Shown here piece by piece: positions 29,401-37,729 of a stretch of DNA of 64,000 bases. A program made the translations under genes and the position numbers. The notes beneath the pieces were generated by a model. The model searched no databases, was not told the origin of the DNA, and saw only the letters and a program-made list of their open reading frames with translations. The stretch comes from Bryobacteraceae bacterium. Lineage in GTDB: Bacteria > Acidobacteriota > Terriglobia > Bryobacterales > Bryobacteraceae. Location: the NCBI GenBank assembly GCA_030041495.1, contig JASHNT010000028.1, positions 1 through 64,000 of the forward strand. Direction: 5' to 3'. The first letter of the stretch is position 1. Each line of letters starts with the position of its first letter.

Positions 29401-30570
29401 ATGGCCGGCCGGCTCCCAATGCTGGCGCTCGGGCTCTCCGCGTGGCGTGCAACCGCGCAATTGCCTTCACCGGCAGTTCTCACGGAGGACGACCGCGCTG
29501 GATTGCAAGGCGAGATCGCGCGGCTGGAGCGGCTGCTCGATTCTTCTCCCGACAAGGCCGCCGTCACCTACCAGATCGCGCGCGCGTGGGCATCGGCGAA
29601 GCAGTGGCCGGAAGCGGTGGAGTGGCTGGGCAAGGCTGTTGCGTTTCGCGCCGGGTTCGATCCCGCGCGCGATCCGCTCTTCTCTGACCTGCGCGCCGCG
29701 CGCGAGTTTGAGGCACTTGAGGCCGGCGTTCACGAAGCCACGCCCGCGGTTTCGCATAGCCGAGCCGCTTTTGCTCTCTCCGAGGGCGACTTGCAACCCG
29801 AAAGCATGGCCTACGATCCCGTTCGCAAACAATTCTTCTTCGGCAGCATGCGCAAGGGGAAGGTGGTGCGCTGTTCGGCGCGCGGGATCTGTGAACCGTT
29901 CGCAGACGGCCTCGGCACCGTATTGGGGCTCAAGGTGCATCGAGATGGTTTATGGGTCCTGAGCAACTCCAGCACAAAATCGGAGCTGATCCATTTCGAT
30001 CTTGGTTCGGGCCGCCCAGTCCGCGAATATTCCATGGCCGGCGGCGGGCATCTCTTCAATGATCTGGCGATCGCGGAATCTGGCGAGGTTTATTTCACCG
30101 ACACTCGTGGCGCCGCGGTGTGGCGCCTGACTAGCGGCGCATCTGATCCTGCTCCTGTTCCGGGCCGATTCGAAGCTGCCAATGGAATCGCTCTGTCGCC
30201 TGATGCGAGCCTGCTGTACGTTTCGACTTTCCCTGACGGCATCCGCATTGTGGACCTCACGAGCGGAGCCGCGGCGCCGATAAAACGGCCGCCGAATTTG
30301 ACGCTAGCCAATATCGACGGCTTGTATTTTGACCGCGGCTGGCTGATCGCCATTCAGAACGGTTTGATGACGCCGCGAGTGGTCCGGCTCAAGCTGGATC
30401 TTAGCCTGCGAGCAATCCGGCGGGTCGAGGTACGAGAGCGCCGCAATCCTTTGTTCGACGGCGTGACCACGGGTGCGGTCGCCGGCAGCGATTTCTGCTA
30501 CATGGCCAACATCCAGGATGAGAAACAGTCCGGCTTCGAGCCGATCCGGATTCTAAAGCTGCATTTGTAG
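29401..30570 (+). CDS. SMP-30/gluconolactonase-like beta-propeller protein
   Basis: The 389-residue protein has a possible signal region (MAGRLPMLALGLSAWRATAQ), a helical TPR-like lead up to about residue 105, and then a beta-propeller part with SMP-30-type strands (ESMAYDPVRKQFFFGSMRKG, DLAIAESGEVYFTDTRGAAV, NGIALSPDASLLYVSTFPDG). The metal-site pattern GIALSPD plus FTDT is typical of gluconolactonases. The enzymatic activity is uncertain: in many acidobacterial proteins of this sort only the fold is kept. It precedes the LarA-like gene by 36 bases. Confidence 0.75.
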   Translation: MAGRLPMLALGLSAWRATAQLPSPAVLTEDDRAGLQGEIARLERLLDSSPDKAAVTYQIARAWASAKQWPEAVEWLGKAVAFRAGFDPARDPLFSDLRAAREFEALEAGVHEATPAVSHSRAAFALSEGDLQPESMAYDPVRKQFFFGSMRKGKVVRCSARGICEPFADGLGTVLGLKVHRDGLWVLSNSSTKSELIHFDLGSGRPVREYSMAGGGHLFNDLAIAESGEVYFTDTRGAAVWRLTSGASDPAPVPGRFEAANGIALSPDASLLYVSTFPDGIRIVDLTSGAAAPIKRPPNLTLANIDGLYFDRGWLIAIQNGLMTPRVVRLKLDLSLRAIRRVEVRERRNPLFDGVTTGAVAGSDFCYMANIQDEKQSGFEPIRILKLHL

Positions 30571-30606
30571 GCGGCGCGAGGGACTGCCATAAGCACCGAT
30601 GCCAGG

Positions 30607-31899
30607 ATGATAATGAAAGACAGCATGCAGGTACGACTTTCCTTCGGCCGCAACGGGCTCGCGGTGAATTTGCCGGGCGGCTTCGATTACCAGGTGCTGG
30701 AAGTCCCGCCGCTGGCCGCGCTGCCCGATCCGGTACGGGCGATTGAAGCCGCACTGGACCGGCCCACAGCCGGGCCACCACTCGCCGAGCTCGCCGCAGG
30801 CAAGCATTCGGCAGCCATTTCCGTTTGCGACATCACCCGTCCCGCCCCGAATCCGGTAACGCTGCCCCCTCTATTGCGGCGGTTGGAAGCGGCGGGAATC
30901 GCACGCGAAAACATTCGCATCCTGGTCGCGACGGGCCTGCATCGCCCGGCCACCGAAGCCGAAATCCGGCACATTGCCGGCGAAGAAACCGCCGCGCGTT
31001 ATCAAGTGCTGAATCATGATGCGCGCAACATTTCGCAGCATCGCAAGATGGGAACCTCGCGCAGCGGAACGCCGGTGTGGATCGACGAACGATTTCTCAG
31101 CGCGGACTTGCACCTCACCCTGGGTTTCATCGAGCCGCATCTGATGCTTGGATTTTCGGGCGGGCGCAAGCTGGTTGCGCCAGGGCTTGCCGGCGAGGCC
31201 ACGATCAAGGAGCTGCACAGCTCGCGTTTCATTCGCGACGCGCGCTCGCACGAAGGCAACATCGACGGCAATCCGCTGCACGCGGAGTTGCTGGAAATCG
31301 CCCGCATGGCGGGACAGCACTTCATCCTGGACGTTGCATTGAATAAGGAACGCGGTATCGCGGCTGTGTTCACCGGTGAGCCGGAACAAGCGCATTGCCG
31401 GGGAATGGAGTGGGTCGCCTCGCGAACCTTGCAGCGTGTCGGCAAGCCGTTCGATGCCGCCATCACCACCGGCGCCGGATTCCCCCTCGACCTGACCTTC
31501 TATCAGACCGTCAAGGGCGTCACCGCCGCGGCGGAAATCGTTCGCCCAGGCGGCAGGATTCTCGTGTTCGGCGAGTGCGCGGAAGGTGCGGGCGCGGCGG
31601 AGTTTCGCCACATGATGACGCAGTACCGCACCGATCGCGAATTTCTCAAGGCGATTGAGGGCGTGCCGGTTACCATCGACCAGTGGCAATTGGAAAAACT
31701 CGCGCTGGCGACCCAGAAGACTGAAGTGCTCTACTGCGTGCCAGGATTGCCCGAGCCATTCATGCAATCGCTGTGGGGCCCCGGGTTTCACGAACCGGAG
31801 CCGGCGATTCGCGCTTTGTTCGACGGACTCGCACCGCGCAGCCGCGTGGCGGTGATTCCTGAAGGTCCATACGTACTAGCTAGCGCGAGCGCGGTGTGA
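30607..31899 (+). CDS. LarA-like nickel-pincer racemase/epimerase family protein
   Basis: The 430-residue protein has the LarA domain order: N-terminal GRNGLAVNLPGGFDYQVLEV, the VCDITRPAPN block, ILVATGLHRPATEAE and GFIEPHLMLGFSGGRKLVAP in the middle, and a C-terminal domain with TFYQTVKGVTAAAEIVRPGG. LarA uses a nickel-pincer nucleotide to interconvert D/L-lactate; relatives epimerise other 2-hydroxyacids. No larB, larC or larE genes are in the window, so cofactor supply is elsewhere or absent. Several starts are possible: ATG 30607, 30613 or 30625, with MQVRLSFG at 30625 most like the family start. Confidence 0.85.
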   Translation: MIMKDSMQVRLSFGRNGLAVNLPGGFDYQVLEVPPLAALPDPVRAIEAALDRPTAGPPLAELAAGKHSAAISVCDITRPAPNPVTLPPLLRRLEAAGIARENIRILVATGLHRPATEAEIRHIAGEETAARYQVLNHDARNISQHRKMGTSRSGTPVWIDERFLSADLHLTLGFIEPHLMLGFSGGRKLVAPGLAGEATIKELHSSRFIRDARSHEGNIDGNPLHAELLEIARMAGQHFILDVALNKERGIAAVFTGEPEQAHCRGMEWVASRTLQRVGKPFDAAITTGAGFPLDLTFYQTVKGVTAAAEIVRPGGRILVFGECAEGAGAAEFRHMMTQYRTDREFLKAIEGVPVTIDQWQLEKLALATQKTEVLYCVPGLPEPFMQSLWGPGFHEPEPAIRALFDGLAPRSRVAVIPEGPYVLASASAV

Positions 31900-31913
31900 C
31901 TGGACAGAAGCGG

Positions 31914-32130
31914 GCGAGGCGGCCGGAACCTGTTCATCGATCGGCGGAATACAACAGCCGATCGACTCCTCCGAAAAGGCGTCTACGACCGCCTCGCACA
32001 ATGAGAGATCCCTCCATCCGGAAAACGTTTCGTGTTATCGGTTTGTAGGTGAAAAAGCAAGGCCTGCCCATCGGCAGGGCCGGTAACCGAGGTACCACGG
32101 CAGCCGCCTAAGCACTATTGCGGGTTTTTT
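31914..32130 (+). ncRNA. Candidate structured RNA with intrinsic terminator
   Basis: The gap 31900-32190 has no gene but holds nested inverted repeats. GCGAGGCGG (31914-31922) pairs perfectly with CCGCCTCGC (31989-31997) and encloses TCGATCGGC (31937-31945) with GCCGATCGA (31957-31965). A second unit pairs GTTATCGGT (32034-32042) with GCCGGTAAC (32079-32087), allowing two G-U, around CCTGCC/GGCAGG (32063-32068, 32073-32078). CCGC/GCGG (32104-32107, 32120-32123) then six T (32125-32130) looks like an intrinsic terminator. I could not match it to a known riboswitch class. It could be a leader of the GntR gene or a separate small RNA. Confidence 0.4.
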
Positions 32131-32136
32131 CATCGC

Positions 32137-32149
32137 ATACATGTATACA
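32137..32149. promoter_or_regulatory. Candidate GntR operator
   Basis: ATACATGTAT (32137-32146) overlaps the palindrome TGTATACA (32142-32149). The GTATAC core is like operators of GntR/FCD regulators. It lies 41 bases before the GTG at 32191 and 7 bases after the T-run, so it fits self-regulation of the GntR gene. Confidence 0.45.
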
Positions 32150-32190
32150 ATCAAATAAAGACGGCGAACGCCGGCAAATTGGAGGTGTTG

Positions 32191-32961
32191 GTGAATTCAC
32201 GCGAAGCCAAGACGCAGCGAGGCGGCACGGAACTGGGAACACAGACCGGGCGCGCTTTGCTGAGTGTGCGGGAGATGCTGTTTCGGGGGGATTTCCAGCC
32301 TGGCGAACGGATTTCTGAGTTGCCCATGGTGGCGAGATTGGGTGTATCGCGCACGCCGATCCGCCTGGCTCTGGACCGGCTGGCGCATGAAGGACTGCTG
32401 GAGGTTTCGCCCTCCGGCGGGTTCGTGGTTCGCTCTTTCACCCTAGCCGATATTTGGGACGCCATCGAGATGCGCGGCGTGCTGGAAGGCACCGGAGCGC
32501 GGCTGGCGGCGGAGCGCTTGGGGCATGATCGCGAATTGACTGAGCTGCGCCAGTGTTTCGAGGAGATGAATGCGTATCTGGGTCCGGTATCGAGCATCGA
32601 TTCCTTCGCGCGCTACCTGGACCTCAACGACGCTTTCCATGCGGCCGTGATCCGCCTGGCCAAGAGCCCCATGCTGCAACGCAGCCTGGACCAGGTCTTG
32701 ACGCTGCCCTTCGCGCAACCGAGCGCCGTGGTGTTCGCGCGCGCCAAGCTGCCTGAGGCCGCTGAGATGTTCGCTATTGGACAAGAGCATCACCGCGTCA
32801 TTCTTGACGCGATCGAGCATCGGCAGGGCGCCCGCGCTGAAGCCGCCGCGCGCGAGCATTCCGGACTGTCGCGGCGGATCCTCAAGACCGTGCTGGACGA
32901 TCGCGAGATCCTGAGCTGCGTGCCGGGAGCTTCGCTCATTCGCATGCCTGCCGTGGTCTAG
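32191..32961 (+). CDS. GntR/FCD family transcriptional regulator
   Basis: The protein of 256 residues has an N-terminal winged helix (SVREMLFRGDFQPGERISEL, SRTPIRLALDRLAHEGLLEV) and a C-terminal FCD ligand domain (MRGVLEGTGARLAAERLG, LDLNDAFHAAVIRLAKSPML, HHRVILDAIEHRQGARAEAA). The start is set to GTG 32191 because GGAGG lies at 32181-32185; a TTG at 32179 is the outer limit. It stands 11 bases before the hydratase/dehydrogenase gene and probably controls that cluster by a CoA ester or aromatic acid, as FCD regulators of catabolic genes commonly do. Confidence 0.88.
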   Translation: MNSREAKTQRGGTELGTQTGRALLSVREMLFRGDFQPGERISELPMVARLGVSRTPIRLALDRLAHEGLLEVSPSGGFVVRSFTLADIWDAIEMRGVLEGTGARLAAERLGHDRELTELRQCFEEMNAYLGPVSSIDSFARYLDLNDAFHAAVIRLAKSPMLQRSLDQVLTLPFAQPSAVVFARAKLPEAAEMFAIGQEHHRVILDAIEHRQGARAEAAAREHSGLSRRILKTVLDDREILSCVPGASLIRMPAVV

Positions 32962-32972
32962 TCCCGGCGCAA

Positions 32973-35090
32973 ATGGCTCTCGTCAACCTAAGCACCCGCG
33001 GCAGCGTGGCCGTGGTAACCATCGACAACCCTCCTGTCAACGCGCTGAGCGCCGGAGTTCCCGAAGAAATTCAAGCGGCCATCGAGGCGGCGGAGAAGGA
33101 TCCATCCGTCCAAGCCGTGGTGCTGATCGGCGCGGGGCGCACCTTCATCGCGGGCGCGGATATCAAGGACCTGGAGCGCGCGGCCGCGGGCGAATCGGGA
33201 GCCGGGCCGGATCTTCACTCGCTGCTCCAGCGCATCGAGGATTGCAGCAAGACGGTGGTGATGGCGATGCACGGGACGGCGCTCGGCGGCGGTATGGAAG
33301 TCGCCATGGCCGGACATTTTCGCGTCGCGCGCCCTGACGCACAGTTCGGCATGCCCGAAGTGAACCTCGGCATCATCCCGGGAGCGGAAGGCACACAGAG
33401 ATTGCCCCGGCTGATCGGTCCCGCCGCAGCCATCGACATGTGCGTCTCCGGACGGCCGATCAAGGCCGATGCGGCACTGATGCTCGGCTTGATCGACAAA
33501 ATCATCGAAGGCGATCTGCTGGAAGGCGCGATTCAGTTTGCTGTGGAGCTTGCTCCAGAGCGGGGTCCGATTCGGAAGACCCGCGAACGCAGCGAGAAGC
33601 TGGTTGCGGACTCGAAAGTTTTCGAGGCGGGGCGTGAGACGGCTCGCAAAACACGCCGCAATACCTTCGCCGCACTGGATGCGGTCGACGCGATTGAAGC
33701 GGCGGTGACGCTGCCGTTCGATCAAGGCTGCCGGCGGGAGCGGGAATTGGTCCGCAAGCGTCTCGAATCCGATGAATGCCGGGCGCTGATCCACGCTTTC
33801 TTCGCGGAACGCGCCGCTGCTAAAGTTGCGGATGTTCCGAAAGACACGCCCGTCCTACCGATCGCCAAAGCCGCCATCCTCGGCGCGGGCACCATGGGCT
33901 CCGGCATCGCGATGGCTTGCGCGAACTCAGGGATCGCGGTGAGGCTCAAAGACGTCGAGCAGTGGGCGCTGGATCGCGCGATGGCGTCGATTCGAAAGAA
34001 TTACGAAAGCTCCGTGCAGAAGGGGCGCTTTACCGCGGAAGTGGCCGCGCAGAGAATTGCGGCAATCCATCCCCAAACCGGCTACGAAGGCTTTGAAGAC
34101 GCGGACCTGATCATCGAAGCGGCGTTCGAGAACATGGAGCTGAAGAAGCGGCTTTTCTGGGAGCTTGACGCTGTCGCGAAAGCCGTTTGCGTCCTGGCCA
34201 CCAACACCTCCACGCTCGATATCGACGAGATCGCGAGCGTGACCAAGCGGCCGGAACGAGTGATCGGGCTGCATTTTTTCAGCCCGGCCAACGTGATGCG
34301 GCTGGTCGAAATTGTACGGGGAGCGAAAACCGGAAAGGAGATCCTTGGGACTGCGCTGGCTCTGGCCAAGCGGCTGGGCAAGGTGGGAGTGGTGGTCGGC
34401 AACTGCCGCGGCTTCGCCGGCAATCGCATGATGCTGCCGTACATGCGCGAGGCTCAATTCATCGCTGAAGAAGGCTCCACGCCTTCCGAAGTCGACGGCG
34501 CGCTGTGGGATTTCGGCATGGCCATGGGAATCTTTGCCGTCGACGATATGGGCGGCATCGATGTGGGGCACCGCGTCCGTGAGGAATACGGCCACCTGTT
34601 GCAGCCGTGGCCTTCGGCGGTGGAAAAGCTGTATGAAATGGGCCGGCTTGGGCAAAAAACCGGCAAAGGATGGTACAAGTACGAAGATGGCCGCACGCCG
34701 ATACGCGATCCGGAGGTCGAGGCCATGATTGCGCAGACCGCCCAAGCGGCCGGCGTCTCCCGCCGTTCGATCCCGAAGAACGAAATCGTCGACCGCTGCA
34801 TCTACACTTTGGTGAACGAGGCAGCTCGCATACTGGAAGAGGGTTACGCGGATCGCGCGGCCGATATCGATGTCATTTACGTCACCGGTTACGGTTTCCC
34901 CGCCTATCGCGGCGGGCCGATGTGGTACGCGGACAGCGCCGGCTTGAAGAAGGTCTACGATCGCGTGAGCGAATTCCATCGGCGCTACGGCGAGCGATGG
35001 GAACCCGCTCCGTTGTTGAAGCGCCTTGCCGAATCGGGCGGAACATTTGCGGGATTCGACGCCTCCAAGACCATCGATCAACAACCGTGA
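32973..35090 (+). CDS. Enoyl-CoA hydratase/3-hydroxyacyl-CoA dehydrogenase fusion
   Basis: The 705-residue bifunctional beta-oxidation enzyme has an N-terminal crotonase domain (residues 1-190) with oxyanion and catalytic Glu blocks GTALGGGMEVAM and GMPEVNLGIIPGAEGTQRLP, a Rossmann dehydrogenase domain near 295 (AAILGAGTMGSGIAMA), the catalytic His region GLHFFSPANVMRLVEIV, and two C-terminal 3HCDH domains (GNRMMLPYMREAQF, VNEAARILEEGYADRAADID). It hydrates a 2-enoyl-CoA and oxidises the alcohol to a 3-ketoacyl-CoA. In this operon, with a ligase and an amidohydrolase, it likely handles an aryl-propenoyl-CoA (inference). Confidence 0.93.
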   Translation: MALVNLSTRGSVAVVTIDNPPVNALSAGVPEEIQAAIEAAEKDPSVQAVVLIGAGRTFIAGADIKDLERAAAGESGAGPDLHSLLQRIEDCSKTVVMAMHGTALGGGMEVAMAGHFRVARPDAQFGMPEVNLGIIPGAEGTQRLPRLIGPAAAIDMCVSGRPIKADAALMLGLIDKIIEGDLLEGAIQFAVELAPERGPIRKTRERSEKLVADSKVFEAGRETARKTRRNTFAALDAVDAIEAAVTLPFDQGCRRERELVRKRLESDECRALIHAFFAERAAAKVADVPKDTPVLPIAKAAILGAGTMGSGIAMACANSGIAVRLKDVEQWALDRAMASIRKNYESSVQKGRFTAEVAAQRIAAIHPQTGYEGFEDADLIIEAAFENMELKKRLFWELDAVAKAVCVLATNTSTLDIDEIASVTKRPERVIGLHFFSPANVMRLVEIVRGAKTGKEILGTALALAKRLGKVGVVVGNCRGFAGNRMMLPYMREAQFIAEEGSTPSEVDGALWDFGMAMGIFAVDDMGGIDVGHRVREEYGHLLQPWPSAVEKLYEMGRLGQKTGKGWYKYEDGRTPIRDPEVEAMIAQTAQAAGVSRRSIPKNEIVDRCIYTLVNEAARILEEGYADRAADIDVIYVTGYGFPAYRGGPMWYADSAGLKKVYDRVSEFHRRYGERWEPAPLLKRLAESGGTFAGFDASKTIDQQP

Positions 35091-36853
35091 AAGTCCGCGA
35101 CGTCCGCTTCGGCCCCAACTCAGTCACTCTGACCCACGCGAGCAACGGCTGCATGTATGTGCGGTCGAACTATCCTCTTGGGCCCTATCCGGCTCGGCTG
35201 ACGGATCGTCTGGATCATTGGGCGGCGAAAACTCCGGATCGCGTCTTTCTCGCGCAGCGCGACGCAAGCGGCGGATGGCGAACCAAGACTTACGCGCAGG
35301 CCCGAGAGGCCGTGCACAATGTCGCGCAGGCGCTGCTCGACCGTCCGGTATCAACCGAGCGGCCTGTCACGGTGCTCTCCGGGAACGATATTGAACACGG
35401 ATTGATCGAGCTGGGTGCGATGTACGCCGGCATTCCCTACGCTCCGGTTTCCACGGCGTACTCGCTGGTCTCGACCGATTTCGGCAAATTACGGCACATT
35501 TTCGGCTTGTTGACCCCGGGTTTGGTCTACGCGGCGGACGCGAAGGCTTACCGCAAGGCACTCGACGCCGTTCTTCCGCCGGACGCGGAGCTGATTACGT
35601 CCGAAACATTCTCGCGCTTAAGTGCAACACATGCCACGGAAGCGGTCGACCGCGCCTACGCGCGCGCGACTCCGGACACTGTGGCGAAGATCCTGTTCAC
35701 CTCGGGCTCGACCGGCATCCCCAAAGGCGTCATCAACACGCAGCGGATGTTGGCCAGCAACCAGGAGATGGTGCGCTCGATTCTCGCGTTTACCGATGAG
35801 GATCCGCCGATTCTGTGCGACTGGATGCCGTGGAATCATACCTTCGGCGGCAATCACGATTTCGGGTGGGTGCTGTACAACGGCGGCTCCCTCTACATCG
35901 ACGAAGGCCGTCCGACGCCGGGCGGGATCGAAACCACGATTCGCAATCTGGAAGACGTCCGTCCGAATGTGTATTTGAACGTGCCGAAGGGGTTCGAGGC
36001 TCTGCTGCCGTTCTTGCGCGGCCGGCCCGGATTCCGCGCGAAATTTTTCAGCCGTCTGAAGATGTTTTACTACGCGGGAGCGGGAATCTCCCAGCCGGTC
36101 TGGGACGAACTGCAGAGGCATGCCCGCGAGGAGATCGGAGAAGAGATTCTCATGTTCACGGGCCTGGGATCGACCGAAACCGGTCCGGCGGCGCTGTTTC
36201 CCGGCAAGGATTTGCGCCGGGCCGGAGATGTCGGCTTGCCCGCTCCGGGCGTCGAGCTCAAGTTGGTCCCGGTTGAGGAGAAGCTCGAAATGCGGCTGCG
36301 CAGCCCCAGCGTGAGTCCCGGCTATTGGCGCCAGCCCGATCTCACCGCAGCCGCGTTCGACGAAGAGGGATTCTACAAAATCGGAGATGCGCTGCGGTTC
36401 GTCGATCCAAATGACGTTCAGAAGGGCTTCGCCTTCGATGGGCGATTAGCCGAGGATTTCAAATTGTCGACGGGCACCTGGGTCAGCATGGGCCCGCTGC
36501 GGGCCAGGTTTCTCGCTCACTGTTCGCCCTACGCGCAGGACGTGGTGATCGCCGGGCATGAGCGCGACGACGTGACCGCATTGATCTTCCCCGCCCACGA
36601 CGCCTGCAAAGGCATGACGCCGGAACAGGTGCGCGCACTGTTCGAACGCCTGCTGCGCGACCTGTCCGTCTTGAGCACCGGCAGCTCCAACCGCATCGCC
36701 CGCGCGATGATCGTGACCGAGCCGCTCTCCATCGACAAGCACGAGGTCACTGACAAAGGCTCGCTCAACCAGGGAGCGATTCTGCGCAACCGGGCGGTTC
36801 TGGTGGAGGAGCTGTACGCCGCGGAGCCCTCGCCGCGCGTCATAGTGGTTTGA
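35087..36853 (+). CDS. Feruloyl-CoA synthase-like acyl-CoA ligase
   Basis: The 588-residue adenylating enzyme starts at GTG 35087, overlapping the previous stop as GTGA. It shows LFTSGSTGIPKGVINTQRML (phosphate loop), DWMPWNHTFGGNHDFGWVLY and YNGGSLYIDEGRPTP, blocks I recall as specific for feruloyl-CoA synthases (FCS), then FTGLGSTETGPAAL and YKIGDALRFVD. The C-terminal Lys loop is less plain. The family activates ferulate, p-coumarate and related acids with ATP and CoA. Its neighbours fit beta-oxidative deacetylation. The aromatic acid actually used is not readable from sequence. Confidence 0.88.
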   Translation: MKVRDVRFGPNSVTLTHASNGCMYVRSNYPLGPYPARLTDRLDHWAAKTPDRVFLAQRDASGGWRTKTYAQAREAVHNVAQALLDRPVSTERPVTVLSGNDIEHGLIELGAMYAGIPYAPVSTAYSLVSTDFGKLRHIFGLLTPGLVYAADAKAYRKALDAVLPPDAELITSETFSRLSATHATEAVDRAYARATPDTVAKILFTSGSTGIPKGVINTQRMLASNQEMVRSILAFTDEDPPILCDWMPWNHTFGGNHDFGWVLYNGGSLYIDEGRPTPGGIETTIRNLEDVRPNVYLNVPKGFEALLPFLRGRPGFRAKFFSRLKMFYYAGAGISQPVWDELQRHAREEIGEEILMFTGLGSTETGPAALFPGKDLRRAGDVGLPAPGVELKLVPVEEKLEMRLRSPSVSPGYWRQPDLTAAAFDEEGFYKIGDALRFVDPNDVQKGFAFDGRLAEDFKLSTGTWVSMGPLRARFLAHCSPYAQDVVIAGHERDDVTALIFPAHDACKGMTPEQVRALFERLLRDLSVLSTGSSNRIARAMIVTEPLSIDKHEVTDKGSLNQGAILRNRAVLVEELYAAEPSPRVIVV

Positions 36854-36867
36854 GTCAACATAGTCAC

Positions 36868-37713
36868 ATGAACATTCAAGAGCTGATTGCCATCGACACG
36901 CACGTCCACCTCGAAACGGAGATCAAAGGGAACGCCGCCAACGAAGCGGCGCAGAAATACTTTGGAAATTCGGGAGCGGGACGCAGCCCCAAGGAGCTGG
37001 CCGAATATTATCGTTCGCGCAAGATCGGCTGCGTGGTTTTTACCGTCGATGAGAAGCTCACCGGACGGCCGCCGGTGCCGAATGACGAAGTCGCGAAGTT
37101 CGCCGCGGAAAACAGCGACGTGGTGATGGCGTTCGCCAGCGTTAACCCGATGCGTGGAGCCGAGGCTGTGAGCGAAGCCAAGCGCCTGATCGCCGCCGGC
37201 GGAATTCGAGGCTTCAAGCTGCATCCTCCCTTGCAGGAATTCCACGCCAACGACAAGCGCGCGTATCCGTTTTATGAAGTGCTGAATGAGGCGAAGCTGC
37301 CGGTCATCTTTCACACAGGCCATAGCGGCATTGGGACGGGCATGCCTGGCGGAGGAGGCATTCGCCTCAAATACGGCAACCCGATGGACATCGACGACGT
37401 CGCTGTGGATTTTCCGGACATGCCGATTATCATGGCGCACCCCTCCTTCCCCTGGCAGGATGAGGCGATTTCGGTGTGCTTGCACAAGCCGCAGGTGTAC
37501 ATCGATCTCTCCGGCTGGTCGCCGAAATATTTTTCGCCCACGCTGGTTCAGTACGCGAATACGCTGCTGAAGAAAAAAATGCTGTTCGGCTCCGATTACC
37601 CTCTGATCACGCCCGACCGTTGGATGAAAGACTTCGCCGAAGCCCCTTTCCGCGACGAGGTCCGGCCGCTGATCTTGAAAGAGAACGCGGTTAAGCTTTT
37701 GGGTTTGGCATAA
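36868..37713 (+). CDS. Amidohydrolase-family hydrolase, probable beta-ketoacyl-CoA hydrolase
   Basis: The 281-residue TIM-barrel protein has the amidohydrolase-2 metal pattern: LIAIDTHVHLE, GFKLHPPLQEF, VIFHTGHSGIG, MAHPSFPWQDEA and LFGSDYPLITPDRW. In actinobacterial p-coumarate catabolism a protein of this superfamily (CouO type) splits 4-hydroxyphenyl-3-ketoacyl-CoA hydrolytically. Its place after an FCS-like ligase and a hydratase/dehydrogenase makes the same role likely here, which is inference from context. The start is ATG 36868; a TTG at 36850 overlapping the previous stop is an alternative. Confidence 0.82.
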   Translation: MNIQELIAIDTHVHLETEIKGNAANEAAQKYFGNSGAGRSPKELAEYYRSRKIGCVVFTVDEKLTGRPPVPNDEVAKFAAENSDVVMAFASVNPMRGAEAVSEAKRLIAAGGIRGFKLHPPLQEFHANDKRAYPFYEVLNEAKLPVIFHTGHSGIGTGMPGGGGIRLKYGNPMDIDDVAVDFPDMPIIMAHPSFPWQDEAISVCLHKPQVYIDLSGWSPKYFSPTLVQYANTLLKKKMLFGSDYPLITPDRWMKDFAEAPFRDEVRPLILKENAVKLLGLA

Positions 37714-37729
37714 ACAGAAGTTTCACCGC

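Noticed and set aside
32063-32130. Known ZTP, c-di-GMP or glycine riboswitch
   Set aside because: The tail CCGCCTAAGCA and some loops look suggestive, but the conserved cores of these classes are absent. Kept as an unknown structured RNA.
32973-33794. Minus-strand frame of 268 residues opposite the hydratase gene
   Set aside because: Shadow; plus strand carries all crotonase blocks.
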